NCBI GenBank assembly: GCA_027924585.1
Contig: BSBM01000361.1
Location: forward strand, 70,182,501 to 70,246,500
DNA length: 64,000 nt
Source: Larix kaempferi
Lineage: Eukaryota; Streptophyta; Pinopsida; Pinales; Pinaceae
Direction: 5' to 3'
A model generated the notes under the pieces. It was not told the origin of the DNA. It did not search any database and saw only the letters and a program-made list of their open reading frames with translations. A program made the position numbers and the translations under genes. Positions 46,580 through 56,133 of the stretch are shown one piece after another (positions within the stretch are counted from its first letter, which is position 1; the number at the start of each line of letters is the position of its first letter).

Positions 46580-49500
46580 GGAGCATCTTCTAATGTTATG
46601 CCTTTATCTGTGTGCAAGAAATTAAATGGCAAATTTGTCCCATCCAATGCACAAATAACTCAATTAGATAGAACAAATGTGAAGGTTGTCGGAGAGATGA
46701 AAGATGTCTTAGTTAGGATTGCTTGTAATCCTTCAGTTTATCAAATCATAGACATCGTAATCGCTGATATACCTGATGCATATGGACTGTTCTTAAGTAG
46801 GGATTGGTCTCAACAGCTAAATGGTTTCTTTGCCACTGATTGGTCGACCTTGTGGTTACCAAAAAATGGAAAATCAAATCAGATAAAGATACAAAGAGAA
46901 AGGTACATGAAACATACTGTTACAGAATTACATGATCCTAGTGAACCTGTGTTATTTTTTGATTCCATTATGGGAAACTACATGTATGAGTTAGGTTTTG
47001 GAGATTTCAAAGCTGAAAACTCTCTCCTCTCAGTAAGCAGCCAGCAATCTGAGATTTGTAATGTAACAGTTATTTCTCCTAACTGTTCCCTTAAGGAGAC
47101 CATTGGTGATGAAAGTAATGTAAATATTGTAAATATCATAGAAAGCAAAGTAATTGCACATAATTCTATTTGGACTCTTTATTTCGATGGTGCAAAATCT
47201 AAAGAAGGAGCGGGAGCCGGTTGTTTACTAATAGACCCCCAAGGTAATAAGACTTGTATAGCCTGTAGACTAGAATTTAGTTGTACAAATAATATGGTTG
47301 AATATGAAGCATTGATTCAAGGATTGAAAAAAGCAATCGATTTGGGCATCAAAGAGATTGTGGTCTTTGGCGATTCAGAAATCATCGTTAGACAGGTGCG
47401 TAATTCCATTCATTGTTTATCTGAACATTTGCAAAGTTATCAGAAGGAGGTATGGAATCTTATTACATATTTTGATGCATTTAACATAAATTCTGTTCCT
47501 AGAAGTCAAAACCAAGAAGCAGACTTATTGGCAAATGTAGCTTCCAAATTGATTCCTTCGGAAATTTTTTCGCCAGAATTCTTTTCTGTTGAATTAATTT
47601 TTAGACCTTCCATACCTGATAACATTTTTAATTGGCGTGTGTTTGATAATGATACACAGGTACTGCATTTTCTGACAAACGATGGAATCTTTAAAGATTC
47701 AACGATAGATGAAATCACTCACGACGACAATTTACGAGATTTTTCGGTAATTAATGATTTTTGTTCAGTTGAGAAAGCTTTTGAACAGGTAAAACCCGTT
47801 CCCAACTCAGTATTGAGATTAGAAAAGTTTTTTGATCTGCAGGATAAGTTTAAGTCAGTTCCAAATTGTAAAACCAATAGCTCTTGCATGAAATATGAAA
47901 CTATCAATTTGGGAACGGAATCTAATCCCCAAACTATAAACCTAGGAATAGATTGTGATCCTGTAGAAAGAACAGCTTTCATAAAATTATTCAAAGAGTT
48001 TAAAGATATATTTGCGTGGACATATGATGACTTAAAAACATTTAATACTCAAGTCATGCAACATATAATTCCAATTAAACAAGAATCAAAACCTTTTCAG
48101 CAGAAATTAAGAAAATATCACCCATCATTAGAACCAACAATTAAAAAAGAATTGAATAAATTGCTAACTGCCAGGATCATTTTCCCTGTCAGACACACTC
48201 AGTGGGTAGCAAACTTAGTTCCAGTTAGGAAGAAAAATGGGGATATCCGATTATGTGTCGATTTTAGAAATTTAAATAAAGCTTCTGAAAAAGATAACTA
48301 CCCAGTTCCACCCATGGAACAAATTCTTCAGAAAGTATTTGGGGCTGAGATACTGTCTCTCCTTGATGGCTTCTCAGGGTACAACCAAATATTAGTCTCC
48401 CCGGATGATCAATTAAAAACAGCTTTTAGAACTCCATGGGGAACGTATGCATACCGTAAGATACCCTTTGGGTTAATCAATGCGGGAGCAACATTTCAAC
48501 GAGCAATGGATATTGCCTTTAGAGGCTTGATCAATCATTCAGTCGTTGTCTATTTGGACGACGTTACTGTCTACTCTAAACATCGCCCTGATCATCTTAA
48601 CCATTTGAGAAAAGTGTTTGAACGATGTAGAAAATTTGGAATATCTTTAAATCCTAAGAAAACAATATTTGTTGTTTCAGAAGGTATCTTGTTAGGATGT
48701 GTAGTATCAAAACATGGAATCATGATTGATCCGGAAAGAACACAAGCTATTTCAAAGATTACTTTCCCTTCCAGCAAGAAAGGAATGCAGTCATTCTTAG
48801 GGAAAATTAATTTTGTCAGAAGATTCATCCCTAGTTTTTCAGAGACTGTTCGTCCTTTGCAGAAAATGATTAAAAAAGATGCTGTGTTTAATTGGGGACA
48901 AACTGAAAAAGAATATTTTAAGAAAATTTTAGAAGCTATTTCAGAAGCTCCTAGTCTTCTAAGTCCAGATTTTAACAAGGATTTTATATTATATACCTTT
49001 GCTTCTGATATTGCGTATGCAGCAGTGTTAAATCAATTAAACCAACAAAATAATGAGGTTCCAATTTCGTTCATGAGTTCAAATTTCAAAGGTGCTGAAC
49101 TAAACTATCATGAAGTGGATAAACAAGCTTATGCTGTTTTTAGAGCGGTAAAACATTTTCGTCCTTACTTGTTAAAATCCAAAACGAAAGTAATTGTACC
49201 TTATTCTTCAGTAAGAAATTTGTTGGTACAGAAGGATTTAGGAGAAAAAAGGGCACCTTGGATGACAGCTCTCCAAGAGTATGACCTAGAAATCAAACCA
49301 TCTACAATAGTTAAAGGGCAAGGATTGTGTAAACTAGCTGCTGAAGCTGCTCATTTGTCTGATGATAAAACCGAAATTGTCATTGATGAAGATTTACTTA
49401 CTAGAGAAATTTATTTTTATCCACCACCTCAAGATTCCTGGTACACAGACATACGAGTATTTCTGGAAACAGGGACTGCCCCTGATTACTTAGATCCAAG

Positions 49501-50695
49501 GAAGAAAAGAGCACTAAGATTGAAATCTGCCCCGTACTTATTGATAGATAATGTCCTCTTTCGAAGAAATTCAGATGGGGTATACCTTCGGTGTTTAGAT
49601 AAAGATGAAACAGAAACAATTCTGAAAGAATTGCATTCTGGACCAGCGGGAGGTCATTTCGGTGGAGAAACCACAGCCCATAAAATTCTTAGGGCTGGTT
49701 ATTATTGGCCTACCTTGTTTCGAGATTCTTATGCTTTCGTCAGAAGGTGTCAAGAGTGTCAACTTGCCGCAGGAAAAGTTAAAAAATCTGCTTTCCCTTT
49801 ACAACCTGTTTCAGCTGAAAGACCTTTTCAGCAGTGGGGTATCGATATAATAGGTCCAATAAACCCTCCCTCATCAATGCGACACAAGTACATAATAACT
49901 ACAACTGATTATTTCACTCGTTGGGCTGAGGCTGCACCATTGAAGGTTGTGAATACTAATCAAGTTATATTATTTTTGGATTTCTTTATCATAACAAGAT
50001 TTGGTGTTCCTGATTCTTTGGTTTTTGATAATGCATCATATTTTTCATCAATTGAATTGAGTCAGTTCGCTTTAGAAAAAGGAATAAGAATCAGGTATTC
50101 AGCTAATTACCATCCTCATGGGAATGGTCTAGCTGAGTCAACAAATAAAAATTTATTGAAAATTCTTAAAAGAACTGTTTCAGTTCACCATCGGAATTGG
50201 CATACAGAATTGGTTAATGCTCTCTGGGCAGACAGAGTAACTCCAAAAGTTGCAATTGGTAATTCACCATTTTTTTTAGTGTATGGGACTGAAGCTATTC
50301 TTCCGCCAAATTTATTTTTACCTTCATTACAGTTAGCTCAGTCTGTCCAAGAAGAAGAATGCCCAGCAATGGAGAAGAGAATTAATGCATTGTTAAAATT
50401 AGAGGAAGATAGAGAACAGTCAAAACGACACTTTAACAAACATCAACAGATTGTTAAGTCATGGTTTGACCAATCATTTAGTTCTGATCACGAATTCCAG
50501 GTGGGAGACTTGGTCTTAAAATGGGATAAAGCTCATGAAGTTAAGGGTAATCATACTAAGTTTCAAAAACTTTGGTTAGGCCCCTTTGTTATTTCTGAAA
50601 AAATAGGTCCAAGTACCTTTCGATTACAAACACTTGAAGGACAGTCCGAGACATTCCCTGTGAATGGACTGATTCTTAAGAAATATTTCTGTTAA
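46577..50695 (+). CDS. pol of Gypsy-A (protease remainder, aRNase H, RT, degenerate RNase H, integrase)
   Basis: One open frame of 1,365 codons from 46,598, following the stop at 46,577. Protease remainder: GASSNVMPLSV. Residues about 190-325 are an archaeal-type RNase H with all four acidic positions visible (LYFDGA, VEYEAL, VFGDSE, NQEADLLAN). RT follows (CVDFRNLNKASEKDNY, LLDGFSGYNQI, YAYRKIPFGLINAGATFQRAM, and YLDDV at about residue 652). The gypsy RNase H next to RT has lost its acidic residues (YTFASD, VDKQAYA, VPYSSVRNLL). Integrase has the H-H-C-C region (HSGPAGGHF...CQECQ), Asp in WGIDIIGP, Asp in VFDNASYF and Glu 36 residues on in NGLAESTNK, plus a GPF end domain. It ends NGLILKKYFC. 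As a CDS it lacks its own start and would need suppression of the stop. Confidence 0.96.
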
Positions 50696-52000
50696 TAATT
50701 GCTGTCTAAAATGTATATACTTATTCACTGTTTATAAATAGTTTTTATATTTTTTTGTATATACACCAGCAAACTGTATATGAGTTAAATATCTGTCAAT
50801 ATTAAATATTTCAGGTTATTAAAATTTCATGTATATAACTAGTCCTCAAAACAAAAATATGTAATTAACAACTGTAATTAGTATAAATAAATAAGATCAG
50901 TTTTCTCGTCAGTCTTGAAAATTTTGATTTAAACTGAAATCTTTTAAAGTTGTTCGGATTGATCAAAATTTCTTGAGTTTGTAAAAAAAACCTTCGTTAG
51001 TTCTATTTATAAGTGTTTCCCGGATTTTTCTTTCATCTGGTTATTTTCTTAAATAAGGATAGTTTATTATATATCTTTCTCAAAGCTCGTGCTTTTGAAA
51101 AATCTTTATAGATTTTTATCATCGGTTTAGAAAACTTTTGTCATTTGAGGACTGTCTAGTATCTGTTCCAGCTAATAAAAAGCTAAAGTGAGAGACGGAA
51201 GGTCTCAGTAATGAGCCGGTCTGATCAGAATCATAAATATCTCTGGTAGGACATTATTAGGGAACTAGTAATGGCTTTTGGTCTTAAAACCAAGAGATAA
51301 GGGGTCTCATCACGAGCCAGCTGATTCATTTTCTGGAGGTATTTATGACTGACATTACTATTTGGTTACCATGCTGGGTAATGATCTCTCATTTTAGTTA
51401 AAACAAAATCAATGAAAATCCCAATAAAACATAACTTTTGCCTGAAGAATAGGAGGTCTCAGTAATGAGCCGACCTAATCATGATCATCAGTGTTGCCTG
51501 GAATAACTTCATTTCTGATCACCAGGGTGATGGCTTTTGATTTTAAATTAAAAGACAGGAGATCTCATCACGAGTCGGCCTGCTTATTTCAAACAACTCT
51601 CGTGAATGATACTATCACGTTGGGACACCAAACCCAGATAGTAGTCTTCAGACAGAATTATTATTTAAAAAAAAAAAAAGAACAGCAAAGCAAGAAACAA
51701 GAAAATTACTAAACTAACGAACAGGTTCTAGATAGTTTTCAGAGGAAAGGTATTCGACGCTGATGGTAAGATCATCCTTACTAAGAAGCACTGGTTTTGA
51801 TAAGGATATTTGTAAGCTTATCTCTAATCATATGTTTGTTTCAAAAGATGAAAAATTTCTAGGTTATACTTATGAATCTGAATAAATAAAGGTTTGATAT
51901 GAATAAAGGATTTTGATTATCTTTAACAGGTTTTTAAAGATTTCGTTTTAATCATCTTGTTTCAAGCAGAGATAACTGGTTCTCCCAGTTCGTCGCCATT
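50696..52000 (+). other. 3' non-coding region of Gypsy-A with internal repeats
   Basis: No coding match. Four related boxes (GGTCTCAGTAATGAGCC or GGTCTCATCACGAGCC) occur at about 51,202, 51,305, 51,454 and 51,561, as an imperfect tandem duplication of about 255 bp holding two boxes each. An A-rich stretch follows (51,661-51,715). Directly before the 3' LTR there is no classical polypurine tract; instead AACTGGTTCTCCCAGTT forms a short inverted repeat at 51,974-51,990. Confidence 0.8.
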
Positions 52001-53082
52001 TGTTGGCAGCAAGCAACAACCTCTTCGCTTCTTGACAAAGTGAAGAGAGATCAGTCCTTTATGTGATAAATGAATTAAAAATTATATAGAGCTCCTTCAG
52101 AATCTTTGATTCTGAAGGTGCTCTTAATCAAGGAAAAAGTAATTAATGACTCTAGAAGCTGATAGGGTCTTGATCATCAAACTTGGCTTTTGAATGAAGG
52201 ATTGATAAGTTTCGTAAATTCTCATTAAAAATTGTTTAAAATATTGAAACGAGTTTATGTGACTTAAGGGTTTTGTGTCAAAGAAATATCATAAAACACA
52301 TTGTTTAGGGTATTATTAGTCTCAAGACTAAGTGAATTTGGGAATCTAATATCATAAGTAATATCCTATCATAAACTTTGTCAATATCATACTTAATCGA
52401 TAAATGATGGTTTATATAGGAAGCGTTTCACATATGATAAATACCCTATGTAATGATACATACTATAGTGTGTTAATACCATGTATAAAGGTTTCGACTT
52501 AGTGTTGTATATATATAGTTTGTACATATAAATAAAATAAACACCAAGCTGGCCATTTGATTAATACCTACTCAACCTTAAAACGCAATCTATGCTTCTT
52601 CACATCACGACGTAATATCATAGAACAATGATGATCGTTTGATGAACTGGCCATGCGCTAAATCAATGGTTAAATCGATAAACCTTTGGATCGGTGACCT
52701 GGCATGGAAACGTGGCCTTCACCACTTGACAGACTCGACAATTGTATGCATTTGGTAAAACCATGTTGACAGTGTTAATTGCTAACACTCATTACGAACT
52801 ACGCCATCGTACCTATTAATTATGAGCCACTGTCAATAATCAATGATCGTAATAATGGATATATCAGTTGTCATGTCGCTGGTTCGCCAAGTTAAGCAGT
52901 CTTCGTATCGCTGGTTCGTTAAGTTAAGTGGTGATCACTACTGGGCAGGGTCAAAACGCAGATAAGTTGGCATAAGCCATGGTGTAGCATGAAAGTTGTA
53001 ATATTTATCACCATCCCGCTAAAATGGTAGGTTCAGAGATTTGATTTTGATCAGATTTCAAGCATGTGAAGATTTTTCTAGC

Positions 53083-54771
53083 ATGTCGTGTGTGTGGATA
53101 CCTATTCCCTCTGTTTTCACTTTCCCTTTCATTCCACGACTAAGCCCAGACAGTGCTGAAGAAACCATGTCTCCTCTGAATCGTTTTGAAATCTCAGGGT
53201 ATGAAATTATTGAAGCTAATCAGGAGGTTGCCCAGAAATTCGAGAAAACGGGATGGACGCATTTCTTTCAAAGCTTTGATGGTCATCATGTGGAGATTAC
53301 CAGAATGTTTGCAATGGGTTTTAAAAATGACAGGGTGCGAATTGGGGGTTTTGAGTTTGTTATCAACGAAGACAAAATTGCTGAAGCCACGAAACTTCCC
53401 CAGGTGGGAGAACGCTGGTTTAAAGGCCTTATGGTGGATAAGAAGAAGTGTTTGGCTTTGTTTATGCCTTTACCAGATAAAACGAAATTGAGAGTAGGCG
53501 TGCCTGTAAAATTTCTCAAGCCCGAGTGGAGAGCTTACTATGAAATCTTGGTAAGGTACGTAACCTGTTGTGGACGTTTTTCCCATTTGCATTTGTATCA
53601 TTTACGGTTGTTGTTAGCGGTAAAGGGTTATAAACTTAATTTGCCCTTCTATCTGTGGCAAATCCTGAAGAAAATGTCACAGTCTGTAAGGAATTTCAAT
53701 AAACCTGATAATAGTCTGTGTCACCATGGATTAATTAAAATTTTACTGCAATTTCAATTATCCGCAAAAGGTCGGTCTTGGGATGAATTCCTAGTCGATT
53801 GTAAATTGGGGCCAACACAGCATTGGCCTAATTCGTCTCCTCGAGCTCGTAGGAAACGAAAAATCATAGATCCTGAGGATGATAGCTCAGAGGATAATGA
53901 ACCAGAGGCCATAAGCACGTCTGTAGACGATGGGGTAGATAAAGATGCTGATAGGGTTTCAGTTCCTTGCAGTTCTAGGGAAATTTTAAATGAATCACGA
54001 CCCGATAATAATGATGGCAACCCTGTAAAATTAAAAGAGGGATCAGACGAAGACGAAATTGATAAACCTACTGAATGTGATAAAATTTCTATGCATAAGC
54101 TGAACCATTTGGCTCAGGTTTGTTGTGATAAGGAAGGGTTGAAGGTTGGAAACTTAACGTTTTCACGTAGAATCACCAGAAGCATGCATAGTCTTAATTC
54201 TACTCCAAGGTGTAGGTCTGATCCACAGACTTCCAAATCTACTGCTGCCGAGCCTGCAGTTGTAGATATTGAGGATGATATTCCCATACCTGTCCCTAGC
54301 ACAATGGGTGTAGGGAATTCCACCATTGTCCAGGGGAATGATGTGCAATCAGGTGAGGTCGAGGGAAACCAACCAGAAATAGATGTTGACACTGTACAAT
54401 TTGAACCATTACACAATCAGCGTTGTGATAGTCCTCGTTCTCCTCATGTAGCTAGCGAAGACGAAACCCTACAGCAGGTATTAGGAAATATCTATCAGGA
54501 TAAAAAAGCAGAGTCTAGAGGAAAGCGCAAACAGTATACGGTCTTGTTGGAAGAAGAAAATAAAACGTTCAAGAAAGAATTGCTAGAATGGATTGACAGG
54601 TGGAAAAAGGCCAACATGAAAAAGAATCAATTCAAGAAATCCAAGAAATCGATATTAAAAACAAATCAGATGCTTTTGGAACGAATTGAAAAACAAAATG
54701 TTAAAATTATCAGGTTGAAGGCTAAATTGGCCGAAGCTAGAAGAGTAGTCGCTCTTCATAATGAAGCCTAA
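53083..54771 (+). CDS. LTR-borne protein gene, intact (about 562 aa)
   Basis: Open from ATG 53,083 to TAA 54,771; an alternative ATG at 53,167 has better context (ACCATGT) and would give 534 residues. Counting from the second ATG, residues about 1-215 form a globular region (VEITRMFAMGF, VRIGGFEFVINEDKIAEAT, RWFKGLMVDKKKCLALF, EWRAYYEILVRYVTCCGRF, LPFYLWQILKKM, RSWDEFLVDCKLG), resembling domains of unknown function found in plant transposon-associated proteins. A basic RARRKRK motif, likely a nuclear localisation signal, is followed by an acidic tract (EDDSSEDNEPE). The last 90 residues are Lys/Glu-rich with heptad spacing (LLERIEKQNVKIIRLKAKLAEA), a probable coiled coil. No RT, gag or transposase motif is seen. 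Function unknown; a nuclear, chromatin- or DNA-associated role is inferred from composition only. Confidence 0.9.
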   Translation: MSCVWIPIPSVFTFPFIPRLSPDSAEETMSPLNRFEISGYEIIEANQEVAQKFEKTGWTHFFQSFDGHHVEITRMFAMGFKNDRVRIGGFEFVINEDKIAEATKLPQVGERWFKGLMVDKKKCLALFMPLPDKTKLRVGVPVKFLKPEWRAYYEILVRYVTCCGRFSHLHLYHLRLLLAVKGYKLNLPFYLWQILKKMSQSVRNFNKPDNSLCHHGLIKILLQFQLSAKGRSWDEFLVDCKLGPTQHWPNSSPRARRKRKIIDPEDDSSEDNEPEAISTSVDDGVDKDADRVSVPCSSREILNESRPDNNDGNPVKLKEGSDEDEIDKPTECDKISMHKLNHLAQVCCDKEGLKVGNLTFSRRITRSMHSLNSTPRCRSDPQTSKSTAAEPAVVDIEDDIPIPVPSTMGVGNSTIVQGNDVQSGEVEGNQPEIDVDTVQFEPLHNQRCDSPRSPHVASEDETLQQVLGNIYQDKKAESRGKRKQYTVLLEEENKTFKKELLEWIDRWKKANMKKNQFKKSKKSILKTNQMLLERIEKQNVKIIRLKAKLAEARRVVALHNEA

Positions 54772-54813
54772 TAGTTCTTTTTCTTGTTGACAGGTAACGA
54801 TTATTTTGATTTA

Positions 54814-54848
54814 GCATGTCTGTAAAATCGAAGATTTTACAGGCATGC
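54814..54848 (+). promoter_or_regulatory. Strong hairpin in 3' LTR
   Basis: Same 16-position stem as at 43,250-43,284. The only difference between the two copies is in the loop (GAA instead of GGA). Confidence 0.85.
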
Positions 54849-56128
54849 ATTTATAATTTTGTTTTAATATTTCGGTTAACTGTGTTAAATCGATTTTGAT
54901 ATAATGTATTTATTGAATTTAATGCAGGGGGGTTTTATCACCGCTTTCTTCCAGGAATGCAGGACATGGTGGATGCGTTGGCATGAAAGTATAGCTGATC
55001 TGTTACAAGTTGGAGTATTCTGAATGGCCAAGAATGTTCTGAGATGTCTCGACTCAGGCTAGTCGATTCTATTTTTAGTATTTGGTGTAATTAGATGCTT
55101 TTATGGTTAAGTAATTTCCTATAATGTTGCATGCAACATTTATAGCAAAAACCGACTCTCACTACTATATGAATGAAGATTTTGATGAACTCGGGATGGA
55201 TGAAGTGTAGAAGAAAACTTCTTGAAATATATTCTATTGCCAGTATTACTTCAAACTGGAAGCTGAAGCTTTGTTGTGGATGATACTGGATATCTACGAA
55301 TGATGCTGTGAATGGTATTCATTTTTGGGTTTTATATATATATATATTTCGGTTTGTCATCTTCTGTTTATACGCAAACTCTGTATGCTGTGTCATACTG
55401 ATGTTTAAACAATTTCTCACTTTGTCGTCTCAAGATTAGTTATTGAATGCATATGTCATTGTGGTTTGTTCATTAGTGTGTTCACTATAAACATTAGCTT
55501 GAATGATATAACTTCTTGTTTATTTAAAGTTTCATTTGTATGTTAACAGGTGAATTTTAAATAAACATTATCTCAAATTTGAATGACTGTCTTGAACAAT
55601 AATTATTAATCAGTTCTGGAAGTGAAATTTGGCTGTGTGTTTTAGGTTGAATCTCATCTCCATTTCTATATAGCAGAGTAATTGTTGTTATAATTTAAAC
55701 ATGTTTGGTTTATATCATACTTCAATTTTCTGTTATAAGATTAATGATTAATTTTAGCTTCAAATCTACTCTCAGCTGAGATAGGGTTAAATAGGATAGA
55801 TAGATTAGTTTTAAAGTTTATTTTATTTTTAGCATTGTTAAATCATTCTGCATACTGTAATTAAGCTTTCATACTTAGAAAATTTCACAAAAAATTGAAG
55901 TCTTTCTTTCCGAAAGCAGCTTTAGGACATTTGTAAATATATAGATAGGATAAACATTAGAATAGGTTAGGTTTTGCTAGTTTTGAGGTTTCCTTAAGAG
56001 ACAAACTAGCTGGTAGCAGGACCATAACCTGCGAGGTCTTGTTAATTTAAACACACCGGATACTGCTTTAAGTTGATTGTGTGGATAAAACCTCTTTATT
56101 GGCTCTGATTCATAAAATCAGGCCAACA

Positions 56129-56133
56129 ACTGG
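56129..56133 (+). repeat. Target site duplication, right (ACTGG)
   Basis: Matches 40,432-40,436 exactly and marks the insertion of Gypsy-A into the Gypsy-B gag gene. Confidence 0.96.

Larger units (their letters stand above)
40437..56128 (+). mobile_element. Gypsy-A: complete 15.7-kb Tat-like gypsy element with gene-bearing 4.1-kb LTRs
   Basis: Two LTRs of exactly 4,128 bp bound an internal region of 7,436 bp, with a perfect ACTGG target duplication. The internal region begins with a TGGCGC primer site, only about 32 nt from the gag start, and holds one gag-pol frame followed by about 1.3 kb of non-coding sequence. By eye the LTRs differ at about 36 positions with no indels (under 1%), so the insertion is fairly young and younger than Gypsy-B, whose gag it interrupts. 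Each LTR carries a gene of about 560 codons. Confidence 0.97.
52001..56128 (+). repeat. 3' LTR of Gypsy-A
   Basis: 4,128 bp, TGTTGGCAGC to GGCCAACA, colinear with the 5' LTR without indels. It carries the intact version of the LTR gene. Confidence 0.97.

Noticed and set aside
53286-54416. Several minus-strand frames of 60-100 codons in the LTR gene
   Set aside because: They mirror the plus-strand gene, occur in both LTRs for that reason, and have no recognisable motif.
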